NCBI RefSeq assembly: GCF_024679245.1
Contig: NC_090188.1
Coordinates: 39,053,992-39,117,991, forward strand
Length of the DNA: 64,000 bases
From: Pseudorasbora parva
Taxonomy: Eukaryota; Chordata; Actinopteri; Cypriniformes; Gobionidae
Direction of reading: 5' to 3'
Below are positions 1 to 12,704 of this stretch, piece after piece; the first letter of the stretch is position 1, and every line of letters starts with the position of its first letter. Made by a program: the position numbers and the translations under genes. The notes beneath the pieces are model-generated. The model saw nothing but the letters and a program-made list of their open reading frames with translations. It was not told the origin of the DNA and made no database searches.

Positions 1-1634
1 TTGGTATCTATCTTCTCGGCATGAGCCAATGAATGTATTATGACCAGTCTCATTACAATAGGCTAATTTAATCAAAAGTTATTAGCATTTTTGTACATTT
101 TATTACAACTTTTGACCACAAGGTGGCGCTGCCCCGAAACTTTTTGAATATCTTCGGGACATAGAGCGGAAGACACATACCGAGTTTTGTAATGATACAC
201 TAGTGCATTCTTAAATTATAGCATTAGCATTTTAAACCGTAATACTGCATTGAAGTCAATGGGAATTTCATGTTTTGTTTTATTATAGCGCCACCAAGAG
301 GCACAATCCCACCAATTTTTTTATGTGTCCTCGTAGTGAGCCCATACATATGTGTGTCAAGTTTGGTGAAAATATCTCATTTTGTTTTGGAGTTATAGAC
401 ATTTATATGAAAAAACACGTAAAAAAGGACTGACACCTGACTTTGATTGGATTTTACTACCCCTTACTATCAATATTTTGAGATTTGGGCATTAGCGTAT
501 AGCTATCGACCTATGTTTCCGAACTTCTGAGGCTGGTTTCGTCTCGATCGGACTAGCGGTTTCGAAGATATCAGCAAATGTTTTTTAAGCACTAAATTAC
601 AACTCTGCGCAAACCATATGCCGAAACCTGGCAAGTCTGGTATCGTTGGAGTCGGCAAGGATTCAGGAGACCAAAAAACACACTCCCATCAAAATATGTC
701 AACCACACCCAAAGTTATAAGCGTTTGAAAAAAAAAATTCTCCACTAGGTGGCGCTGTTTCGAAACTTCTCAGGCTACTTCAGGGCATCGTGGTGATGAC
801 CCATACCAAGTTTCATAACAATCTGTTCATGCGTTCATAAAATACAGCATTTTTGCACATAATTCAAAATGGCCGACATCCAAAATGGCCGACATGGTAA
901 AATTGGATATCAGTCGACTCGGCATGACGCCCTGAATCTAATGAGACCAATTTTATGATTTTTGGATAAACGGTTCAGAAGTTATAAGCCAAAATAGGCA
1001 TTTTTCGTATCTCCGGACAGGTAGGTGGCGCTGCGCCGAAACGCTGCATGTTGCTTCAAGTCATGCTTGTGATGACATGTACCAAGTTTGGTTTGAATAC
1101 GATAAAGCGTTGCGGAGATATAGCCTTTAGTGTGTTTTTGCAACCTCCACGTAAAATTTGTTTGTGCGTTTATTGAAAACGATTGGACGAATCAACTTGA
1201 ATTCCATAACTTTTTGTCAACATGCTCTGAAGATGATCTGTTTCAATTTTCGTGAAAATCGGAGCAACGGCCTAGGAGGAGTTCGAAAAAGTAGGTTTTT
1301 CAGAAAATTCAAAATGGCGGGAAAATTTGCATACCGGAAAATGACATCATAGGGTGAAATCGAATCGGCTTGAGCCAAGGAATCCGATGAAAAAAGAATT
1401 TTGTTTCTAGCCCTTAGGGGTCAAAAGTTATAAGCATAAATATGAGTGAAACTTTGGACAGGTGGTGGCGCTAGAGGGATTGAGTTAGAGGCACCAAATT
1501 TGCTATAGTGACAGCTCAGACTGGCCTCTATGAGTGTGCCAAATTTCACAACTTTTTACCATACGGTTCTATGGGCTGCCAGAGACTCCTATGGCGGAAG
1601 AAGAAGAAGAAGCAGAATAATAATAATAGGAACA
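1..1634 (+). repeat. Array unit 0 (partial, 5' part outside window)
   Basis: The window opens about 500 bp into a unit. The tail at 1597-1634 has a short GAA tract and AATAATAATAGGAACAC but no hairpin block, and joins the next unit inside its head. Confidence 0.9.
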
Positions 1635-3773
1635 CAAGCAGCCATTATCGGGGCCAAGCGCAAAGAAGAAGACAAGACATGCCAGCATGGCTGGAAGTCT
1701 CAAGCCAACTGCAACAATGAGCCATTAAGGACCTATTAAGTTGATTTTAGGCAAAATAGCAGTCAAATTTTAAATACAGTCAATAATAATGGTTTAATGG
1801 TTTATCACTTTCGACCAATAGGTGTCACTGTTACGAAACTGATGTGGTTTAGTCAGATTGAGATGACAATGACACATGCAAAGTTTGGTGTCAATATGTC
1901 AAAGCATTGCAGAGATACAGCCTCAAGAGTAATTTTTGCATCATGGCTCAACTCTGTTGCAGTGGTATATGAAAACTGTTTTGTCTATCAATCCGAAATC
2001 CATAACTATTTGTCAGCATGGTCTGAAGACGATACGGATCAATTTTGGTGAAAATCGGACAAACGGTCTAGGATGAGTTTGAAAAAGTAGATTTTTAACA
2101 AATAACAAGATGGAGCACAGATATGTTTGCAAAATATGGCAAAATTGGTATCTATCTTCTCGGCATGAGCCAATGAATGTATTATGACCAGTCTCATTAC
2201 AATAGGCTAATTTAATCAAAAGTTATTAGCATTTGTGTACATTTTATTACAACTTTTGACCACAAGGTGGCGCTGCCCCGAAACTTTTTGAATATCTTCG
2301 GGACATAGAGCGGAAGACACATACCGAGTTTTGTAATGATACACTAGTGCATTCTTAAATTATAGCATTAGCATTTTAAACCGTAATACTGCATTGAAGT
2401 CAATGGGAATTTCATGTTTTGTTTTATTATAGCGCCACCAAGAGCCACAATCCCACCAATTTTTTTATGTGTCCTCGTAGTGAGCCCATACATATGTGTG
2501 TCAAGTTTGGTGAAAATATTTCATTTTGTTTTGGAGTTATAGACATTTATATGAAAAAACACGTAAAAAATGACTGACACCTGACTTTGATTGGATTTTA
2601 CTACCCCTTACTATCAATATTTTGAGATTTGGGCATTAGCGTTTAGCTATCGACCTATGTTTCCGAACTTCTGAGGCTGGTTTCGTCTCGATCGGACTAG
2701 CGGTTTCGAAGATATCAGCAAATGTTTTTTAAGCACTAAATTACAACTCTGCGCAAACCATATGCCGAAACCTGGCAAGTCTGGTATCGTTGGAGTCGGC
2801 AAGGATTCAGGAGACCAAAAAACACACTCCCATCAAAATATGTCAACCACACCCAAAGTTATAAGCGTTTGAAAAAAAAAATTCTCCACTAGGTGGCGCT
2901 GTTTCGAAACTTCTCAGGCTACTTCAGGGCATCGTGGTGATGACCCATACCAAGTTTCATAACAATCTGTTCATGCGTTCATAAAATACAGCATTTTTGC
3001 ACATAATTCAAAATGGCCGACATCCAAAATGGCCGACATGGTAAAATTGGATATCAGTCGACTCGGCATGACGCCCTGAATCTAATGAGACCAATTTTAT
3101 GATTTTTGGATAAACGGTTCAGAAGTTATAAGCCAAAATAGGCATTTTTCGTATCTCCGGACAGGTAGGTGGCGCTGCGCCGAAACGCTGCATGTTGCTT
3201 CAAGTCATGCTTGTGATGACATGTACCAAGGTTGGTTTGAATACGTTAAAGCGTTGCGGAGATATAGCCTTTAGTGTGTTTTTGCAACCTCCACGTAAAA
3301 TTTGTTTGTGCGTTTATTGAAAACGATTGGACGAATCAACTTGAATTCCATAACTTTTTGTCAACATGCTCTGAAGATGATCTGTTTCAATTTTCGTGAA
3401 AATCGGAGCAACGGCCTAGGAGGAGTTCGAAAAAGTAGGTTTTTCAGAAAATTCAAAATGGCGGGAAAATTTGCATACCGGAAAATGACATCATAGGGTG
3501 AAATCGAATCGGCTTGAGCCAAGGAATCCGATGAAAAAAGAATTTTGTTTCTAGCCCTTAGGGGTCAAAAGTTATAAGCATAAATATGAGTGAAACTTTG
3601 GACAGGTGGTGGCGCTAGAGGGATTGAGTTAGAGGCACCAAATTTGCTAGAGTGACAGCTCAGACTGGCCTCTATGAGTGTGCCAAATTTCACAACTTTT
3701 TACCATACGGTTCTATGGGCTGCCAGAGACTCCTATGGCGGAAGAAGAAGAAGAAGAAGAAGCAGAATAATAA
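1635..3773 (+). repeat. Array unit 1
   Basis: The head is truncated: it starts at AAGCAGCC and lacks ATATAGCTGC. The tail has a GAA tract and no hairpin block, and passes straight into a full head. Confidence 0.9.
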
Positions 3774-5994
3774 ATATAGCTGCAAGCAGCCATTATCGGG
3801 GCCAAGCGCAAAGAAGAAGACAAGACATGCCAGCATGGCTGGAAGTCTCAAGCCAACTGCAACAATGAGCCATTAAGGACCTATTAAGTTGATTTTAGGC
3901 AAAATAGCAGTCAAATTTTAAATACAGTCAATAATAATGGTTTAATGGTTTATCACTTTCGACCAATAGGTGTCACTGTTACGAAACTGATGTGGTTTAG
4001 TCAGATTGAGATGACAATGACACATGCAAAGTTTGGTGTCAATATGTCAAAGCATTGCAGAGATACAGCCTCAAGAGTAATTTTTGCATCATGGCTCAAC
4101 TCTGTTGCAGTGGTATATGAAAACTGTTTTGTCTATCAATCCGAAATCCATAAGTATTTGTCAGCATGGTCTGAAGACGATACGGATCAATTTTGGTGAA
4201 AATCGGACAAACGGTCTAGGATGAGTTTGAAAAAGTAGATTTTTAACAAATAACAAGATGGAGCACAGATATGTTTGCAAAATATGGCAAAATTGGTATC
4301 TATCTTCTCGGCATGAGCCAATGAATGTATTATGACCAGTCTCATTACAATAGGCTAATTTAATCAAAAGTTATTCGCATTTCTGTACATTTTATTACAA
4401 CTTTTGACCACAAGGTGGCGCTGCCCCGAAACTTTTTGAATATCTTCGGGACATAGAGCGGAAGACACATACCGAGTTTTGTAACGATACACTAGTGCAT
4501 TCTTAAATTATAGCATTAGCATTTTAAACCGTAATACTGCATTGAAGTCAATGGGAATTTCATGTTTTGTTTTATTATAGCGCCACCAAGAGGCACAATC
4601 CCACCAATTTTTTTATGTGTCCTCGTAGTGAGCCCATACATATGTGTGTCAAGTTTGGTGAAAATATTTCATTTTGTTTTGGAGTTATAGACATTTATAT
4701 GAAAAAACACGTAAAAAATGACTGACACCTGACTTTGATTGGATTTTACTACCCCTTACTATCAATATTTTGAGATTTGGGCATTAGCGTATAGCTATCG
4801 ACCTATGTTTCCGAACTTCTGAGGCTGGTTTCGTCTCGATCGGACTAGCGGTTTCGAAGATATCAGCAAATGTTTTTTAAGCACTAAATTACAACTCTGC
4901 GCAAACCATATGCCGAAACCTGGCAAGTCTGGTATCGTTGGAGTCGGCAAGGATTCAGGAGACCAAAAAACACACTCCCATCAAAATATGTCAACCACAC
5001 CCAAAGTTATAAGCGTTTGGAAAAAAAAATTCTCCACTAGGTGGCGCTGTTTCGAAACTTCTCAGGCTACTTCAGGGCATCGTGGTGATGACCCATACCA
5101 AGTTTCATAACAATCTGTTCATGCGTTCATAAAATACAGCATTTTTGCACATAATTCAAAATGGCCGACATCCAAAATGGCCGACATGGTAAAATTGGAT
5201 ATCAGTCGACTCGGCATGACGCCCTGAATCTAATGAGACCAATTTTATGATTTTTGGATAAACGGTTCAGAAGTTATAAGCCAAAATAGGCATTTTTCGT
5301 ATCTCCGGACAGGTAGGTGGCGCTGCGCCGAAACGCTGCATGTTGCTTCAAGTCATGCTTGTGATGACATGTACCAAGGTTGGTTTGAATACGATAAAGC
5401 GTTGCGGAGATATAGCCTTTAGTGTGTTTTTGCAACCTCCACGTAAAATTTGTTTGTGCGTTTATTGAAAACGATTGGACGAATCAACTTGAATTCCATA
5501 ACTTTTTGTCAACATGCTCTGAAGATGATCTGTTTCAATTTTCGTGAAAATCAGAGCAACGGCCTAGGAGGAGTTCGAAAAAGTAGGTTTTTCAGAAAAT
5601 TCAAAATGGCGGGAAAATTTGCATACCGGAAAATGACATCATAGGGTGAAATCGAATCGGCTTGAGCCAAGGAATCCGATGAAAAAAGAATTTTGTTTCT
5701 AGCCCTTAGGGGTCAAAAGTTATAAGCATAAATATGAGTGAAACTTTGGACAGGTGGTGGCGCTAGAGGGATTGAGTTAGAGGCACCAAATTTGCTATAG
5801 TGACAGCTCAGACTGGCCTCTATGAGTGTGCCAAATTTCACAACTTTTTACCATACGGTTCTATGGGCTGCCAGAGACTCCTATGGCGGAAGAAAAAGAA
5901 AAAGAAGAAGAAGAAGAAGAAGAAGCAGAATAATAATAATAGGAACACTAACAATTTCAATAGGTGCCTCCGCACCTTCGGTGCTTGGCCCCTA
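3774..5994 (+). repeat. Array unit 2
   Basis: It has a full head and a tail with a long, partly AAA-interrupted GAA tract and one hairpin block. That block is fused directly to the next head motif, creating a perfect 10-bp inverted repeat (5983-5992 with 6001-6010). Confidence 0.9.
5934..5992 (+). repeat. Hairpin tail block (single), palindromic junction
   Basis: A 59-bp block containing GGTGC, GCACC and GGTGC in a row, so two alternative 5-bp hairpins are possible. Its terminal GCTTGGCCCC faces GGGGCCAAGC of the next head across 8 nt (TAATTATC). Confidence 0.85.
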
Positions 5995-8119
5995 ATTATC
6001 GGGGCCAAGCGCAAAGAAGAAGACAAGACATGCCAGCATGGCTGGAAGTCTCAAGCCAACTGCAACAATGAGCCATTAAGGACCTATTAAGTTGATTTTA
6101 GGCAAAATAGCAGTCAAATTTTAAATACAGTCAATAATAATGGTTTAATGGTTTATCACTTTCGACCAATAGGTGTCACTGTTACGAAACTGATGTGGTT
6201 TAGTCAGATTGAGATGACAATGACACATGCAAAGTTTGGTGTCAATATGTCAAAGCATTGCAGAGATACAGCCTCAAGAGTAATTTTTGCATCATGGCTC
6301 AACTCTGTTGCAGTGGTATATGAAAACTGTTTTGTCTATCAATCCGAAATCCATAAGTATTTGTCAGCATGGTCTGAAGACGATACGGATCAATTTTGGT
6401 GAAAATCGGACAAACGGTCTAGGATGAGTTTGAAAAAGTAGATTTTTAACAAATAACAAGATGGAGCACAGATATGTTTGCAAAATATGGCAAAATTGGT
6501 ATCTATCTTCTCGGCATGAGCCAATGAATGTATTATGACCAGTCTCATTACAATAGGCTAATTTAATCAAAAGTTATTAGCATTTTTGTACATTTTATTA
6601 CAACTTTTGACCACAAGGTGGCGCTGCCCCGAAACTTTTTGAATATCTTCGGGACATAGAGCGGAAGACACATACCGAGTTTTGTAATGATACACTAGTG
6701 CATTCTTAAATTATAGCATTAGCATTTTAAACCGTAATACTGCATTGAAGTCAATGGGAATTTCATGTTTTGTTTTATTATAGCGCCACCAAGAGGCACA
6801 ATCCCACCAATTTTTTTATGTGTCCTCGTAGTGAGCCCATACATATGTGTGTCAAGTTTGGTGAAAATATTTCATTTTGTTTTGGAGTTATAGACATTTA
6901 TAAGAAAAAACACGTAAAAAATGACTGACACCTGACTTTGATTGGATTTTACTACCCCTTACTATCAATATTTTGAGATTTGGGCATTAGCGTATAGCTA
7001 TCGACCTATGTTTCCGAACTTCTGAGGCTGGTTTCGTCTCGATCGGACTAGCGGTTTTGAAGATATCAGCAAATGTTTTTTAAGCGCTAAATTACAACGC
7101 TGCGCAAACCATATGCCGAAACTGGGCATGTCTTGTATCGTTGGACTCGGCAACGATTCAGGAGCCCAAAAAAGCTACTCCCATCAAAATTTTTCACTCA
7201 CACCCAAAGTTATAAGCGTTTGAAAAAAAAGAATTATCCACTAGGTGGCGCTGTTTCGAAACTTCTCAGGCTACTTCAGGGCATCGTGGTGATGACCCAT
7301 ACCAAGTTTCGTAACAATCCGTTCATGCGTTCATAAAATACAGCATTTTTGCACATAATTCAAAATGGCCGACATCCAAAATGGCCGACATGGTAAAATT
7401 GGATATCAGTCGACTCGGCATGACGCCCTGAATCTAATGAGACCAATTTTATGATTTTTGGATAAACGGTTCAGAAGTTATAAGCCAAAATAGGCATTTT
7501 TCGTATCTCCGGACCAGTAGGTGGCGCTGCGCCGAAACGCTGCATGTTGCTTCAGGTCATGCTTGTGATGACATGTACCAAGTTTGGTTTGAATACGATA
7601 AAGCGTTGTGGAGATATAGCCTTTAGTGTGTTTTTGCAACCTCTACGTAAAATTTGTTTGTGCGTTTATTGAAAACGATTGGACGAATCAACTTAAATTC
7701 CATAACTTTTTGTCAGCATGCTATGAAGATGATCTGTTTCAATTTTCATGAAAATCGGAGCAACGGCCTAGGAGGAGTTAGAAAAAGTAGGTTTTTCAGA
7801 AAATTCAAAATGGCGGGAAAATTTGCATACCGGAAAATGACATCATAGGGTGAAATCGAATCGGCTTGAGCCAAGGAATCCGATGAAAAAAGAATTTTGT
7901 TTCTAGCCCTTAGGGGTCAAAAGTTATAAGCATAAATATGAGTGAAACTTTGGACAGGTGGTGGCGCTAGAGAGATTGAGTTAGAGGCACCAAATTTGCT
8001 ATAGTGACAGCTCAGACTGGCCTCTATGAGTGTGCCAAATTTCACAACTTTTTACCATACGGTTCTATGGGCTGCCAGAGACTCCTATGGCGGAAGAAGA
8101 AGAAGAAGCAGAATAATAA
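5995..8119 (+). repeat. Array unit 3
   Basis: The head lacks ATATAGCTGCAAGCAGCC and begins at ATTATCGGGG. It carries a variant block around 7080-7340 (AACTGGGCATGTC, GAATTATCCACTAGG) shared with unit 10 but not with its neighbours. Confidence 0.9.
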
Positions 8120-10323
8120 ATATAGCTGCAAGCAGCCATTATCGGGGCCAAGCGCAAAGAAGAAGACAAGACATGCCAGCATGGCTGGAAGTCTCAAGCC
8201 AACTGCAACAATGAGCCATTAAGGACCTATTAAGTTGATTTTAGGCAAAATAGCAGTCAAATTTTAAATACAGTCAATAATAATGGTTTAATGGTTTATC
8301 ACTTTCGACCAATAGGTGTCACTGTTACGAAACTGATGTGGTTTAGTCAGATTGAGATGACAATGACACATGCAAAGTTTGGTGTCAATATGTCAAAGCA
8401 TTGCAGAGATACAGCCTCAAGAGTAATTTTTGCATCATGGCTCAACTCTGTTGCAGTGGTATATGAAAACTGTTTTGTCTATCAATCCGAAATCCATAAG
8501 TATTTTTCAGCATGGTCTGAAGACGATACGGATCAATTTTGGTGAAAATCGGACAAACGGTCTAGGATGAGTTTGAAAAAGTAGATTTTTAACAAATAAC
8601 AAGATGGAGCACAGATATGTTTGCAAAATATGGCAAAATTGGTATCTATCTTCTCGGCATGAGCCAATGAATGTATTATGACCAGTCTCATTACAATAGG
8701 CTAATTTAATCAAAAGTTATTAGCATTTTTGTACATTTTATTACAACTTTTGACCACAAGGTGGCGCTGCCCCGAAACTTTTTGAATATCTTCGGGACAT
8801 AGAGCGGAAGACACATACCGAGTTTTGTAACGATACACTAGTGCATTCTTAAATTATAGCATTAGCATTTTAAACCGTAATACTGCATTGAAGTCAATGG
8901 GAATTTCATGTTTTGTTTTATTATAGCGCCACCAAGAGGCACAATCCCACCAATTTTTTTATGTGTCCTCGTAGTGAGCCCATACATATGTGTGTCAAGT
9001 TTGGTGAAAATATTTCATTTTGTTTTGGAGTTATAGACATTTATATGAAAAAACACGTAAAAAATGACTGACACCTGACTTTGATTGGATTTTACTACCC
9101 CTTACTATCAATATTTTGAGATTTGGGCATTAGCGTATAGCTATCGACCTATGTTTCCGAACTTCTGAGGCTGGTTTCGTCTCGATCGGACTAGCGGTTT
9201 CGAAGATATCAGCAAATGTTTTTTAAGCACTAAATTACAACTCTGCGCAAACCATATGCCGAAACCTGGCAAGTCTGGTATCGTTGGAGTCGGCAAGGAT
9301 TCAGGAGACCAAAAAACACACTCCCATCAAAATATGTCAACCACACCCAAAGTTATAAGCGTTTGAAAAAAAAAATTCTCCACTAGGTGGCGCTGTTTCG
9401 AAACTTCTCAGGCTACTTCAGGGCATCGTGGTGATGACCCATACCAAGTTTCATAACAATCTGTTCATGCGTTCATAAAATACAGCATTTTTGCACATAA
9501 TTCAAAATGGCCGACATCCAAAATGGCCGACATGGTAAAATTGGATATCAGTCGACTCGGCATGACGCCCTGAATCTAATGAGACCAATTTTATGATTTT
9601 TGGATAAACGGTTCAGAAGTTATAAGCCAAAATAGGCATTTTTCGTATCTCCGGACAGGTAGGTGGCGCTGCGCCGAAACGCTGCATGTTGCTTCAAGTC
9701 ATGCTTGTGATGACATGTACCAAGTTTGGTTTGAATACGATAAAGCGTTGCGGAGATATAGCCTTTAGTGTGTTTTTGCAACCTCCACGTAAAATTTGTT
9801 TGTGCGTTTATTGAAAACGATTGGACGAATCAACTTGAATTCCATAACTTTTTGTCAACATGCTCTGAAGATGATCTGTTTCAATTTTCGTGAAAATCGG
9901 AGCAACGGCCTAGGAGGAGTTCGAAAAAGTAGGTTTTTCAGAAAATTCAAAATGGCGGGAAAATTTGCATACCGGAAAATGACATCATAGGGTGAAATCG
10001 AATCGGCTTGAGCCAAGGAATCCGATGAAAAAAGAATTTTGTTTCTAGCCCTTAGGGGTCAAAAGTTATAAGCATAAATATGAGTGAAACTTTGGACAGG
10101 TGGTGGCGCTAGAGGGATTGAGTTAGAGGCACCAAATTTGCTATAGTGACAGCTCAGACTGGCCTCTATGAGTGTGCCAAATTTCACAACTTTTTACCAT
10201 ACGGTTCTATGGGCTGCCAGAGACTCCTATGGCGGAAGAAGAAGAAGAAGAAGCAGAATAATAATAATAGGAACACTAACGATTTCAATAGGTGCCTCCG
10301 CACCTTCGGTGCTTGGCCCCTAA
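8120..10323 (+). repeat. Array unit 4
   Basis: Full head, short GAA tract, one hairpin block, then TAA and the next head. Confidence 0.9.
10262..10320 (+). repeat. Hairpin tail block (single)
   Basis: One 59-bp block between the GAA tract of unit 4 and the head of unit 5, joined as CCCCTAA then ATATAGC. Confidence 0.85.
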
Positions 10324-12704
10324 ATATAGCTGCAAGCAGCCATTATCGGGGCCAAGCGCAAAGAAGAAGACAAGACATGCCAGCATGGCTGGAAGTCTCA
10401 AGCCAACTGCAACAATGAGCCATTAAGGACCTATTAAGTTGATTTTAGGCAAAATAGCAGTCAAATTTTAAATACAGTCAATAATAATGGTTTAATGGTT
10501 TATCACTTTCGACCAATAGGTGTCACTGTTACGAAACTGATGTGGTTTAGTCAGATTGAGATGACAATGACACATGCAAAGTTTGGTGTCAATATGTCAA
10601 AGCATTGCAGAGATACAGCCTCAAGAGTATTTTTTGCATCATGGCTCAACTCTGTTGCAGTGGTATATGAAAACTGTTTTGTCTATCAATCCGAAATCCA
10701 TAACTATTTGTCAGCATGGTCTGAAGACGATACGGATCAATTTTGGTGAAAATCGGACAAACGGTCTAGGATGAGTTTGAAAAAGTAGGTTTTTAACAAA
10801 TAACAAGACGGAGGACAGATAGGTTTGCAAAATATGGCACAATTGGTATCCATGTTCTCGGCATGAGCCATTGACTGTATTATGACCAGTTTCATTACAA
10901 TGGGTTAATTTAATCAAAAGTTATTCGCATTTCTGTACATTTTATTACAACTTTTGACCACAAGGTGGCGCTACCCCGAAACTTTTTGAGTATCTTCAGG
11001 ACATGGAGCGGAAGACACATACCGAGTTTTGTAACGATACGCTAATGCATTCTTAAATTATAGCATTAGCATTTTAAACCATAATACTGCATTGAAGTCA
11101 ATGGGAATTTCATGTTTTGTTTTATTATAGCGCCACCAAGAGGCACAATCCCACCAATTTTTTTATGTGTCCTCATAGTGAGCCCATACATATGTGTGTC
11201 AAGTTTGGTGAAAATATCTCATTTTGTTTTGGAGTTATAGACATTTATATGAAAAAACACGTAAAAAAGGACTGACACCTGACTTTGATTGGATTTTACT
11301 ACCCCTTACTATCAATATTTTGAGATTTGGGCATTAGCGTATAGCTATCGACCTATGTTTCCGAACTTCTGAGGCTGGTTTCGTCTCGATCGGACTAGCG
11401 GTTTCGAAGATATCAGCAAATGTTTTTTAAGCACTAAATTACAACTCTGCACAAACCATATGCCGAAACCTGGCAAGTCTGGTATCGTTGGAGTCGGCAA
11501 GGATTCAGGAGACCAAAAAACACACTCCCATCAAAATATGTCAACCACACCCAAAGTTATAAGCGTTTGAAAAAAAAAATTCTCCACTAGGTGGCGCTGT
11601 TTCGAAACTTCTCAGGCTACTTCAGGGCATCGTGGTGATGACCCATACCAAGTTTCGTAACAATCCGTTCATGCGTTCATAAAATACAGCATTTTTGCAC
11701 ATAATTCAAAATGGCCGACATCCAAAATGGCCGACATGGTAAAATTGGATATCAGTCGACTCGGCATGACGCCCTGAATCTAATGAGACCAATTTTATGA
11801 TTTTTGGATAAACGGTTCAGAAGTTATAAGCCAAAATATGCATTTTTCGTATCTCCGGACCAGTAGGTGGCGCTGCGCCGAAACGCTGCATGTTGCTTCA
11901 GGTCATGCTTGTGATGACATGTACCAAGTTTGGTTTGAATACGATAAAGCGTTGTGGAGATATAGCCTTTAGTGTGTTTTTGCAACCTCCACGTAAAATT
12001 TGTTTGTGCGTTTATTGAAAACGATTGGACGAATCAACTTGAATTCCATAACTTTTTGTCAACATGCTCTGAAGATGATCTGTTTCAATTTTCGTGAAAA
12101 TCGGAGCAACGGCCTAGGAGGAGTTTGAAAAAGTAGGTTTTTCAGAAAATTCAAAATGGCGGGAAAATTTGCATACCGGAAAATGACATCATAGGGTGAA
12201 ATCGAATCGGCTTGAGCCAAGGAATCCGATGAAAAAAGAATTTTGTTTCTAGCCCTTAGGGGTCAAAAGTTATAAGCATAAATATGAGTGAAACTTTGGA
12301 CAGGTGGTGGCGCTAGAGGGATTGAGTTAGAGGCACCAAATTTGCTATAGTGACAGCTCAGACTGGCCTCTATGAGTGTGCCAAATTTCACAACTTTTTA
12401 CCATACGGTTCTATGGGCTGCCAGAGACTCCTATGGCGGAAAAAGAAGAAGAAGAAGAAGCAGAATAATAATAGGAACACTAACAATTTCAATAGGTGCC
12501 TCCGCACCTTCGGTGCTTGGCCCCTAATAATAGGAACACTAACGATTTCAATAGGTGCCTCCGCACCTTCGGTGCTTGGCCCCTAATAATAGGAACACTA
12601 ACGATTTCAATAGGTGCCTCCGCACCTTCGGTGCTTGGCCCCTAACTAACGATTTCAATAGGTGCCTCCGCACCTTCGGTGCTTGGCCCCTAATAATAGG
12701 AACA
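10324..12704 (+). repeat. Array unit 5, with a four-block tail
   Basis: This is the longest complete unit because its tail holds four hairpin blocks. Positions 10786-11060 carry variants (AAGACGGAGGACAG, CATGTTCTCGG) shared with units 11 and 12. Confidence 0.9.
12466..12690 (+). repeat. Hairpin tail blocks, four tandem copies
   Basis: Four blocks end at 12524, 12583, 12642 and 12690. The first three are 59 bp; the fourth is 48 bp, lacking 11 bp at its start (TAACTAACG join). The 59/59/59/48 layout is identical to the array terminus at 36,566-36,790. Confidence 0.9.

Noticed and set aside
1797..2051. 84-residue frame repeated in nearly every array unit, with 64-, 68- and 72-residue companions
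   Set aside because: The frames recur only because the DNA repeats. Substitutions do not favour synonymous sites, the diverged unit breaks them, and no domain is recognisable.
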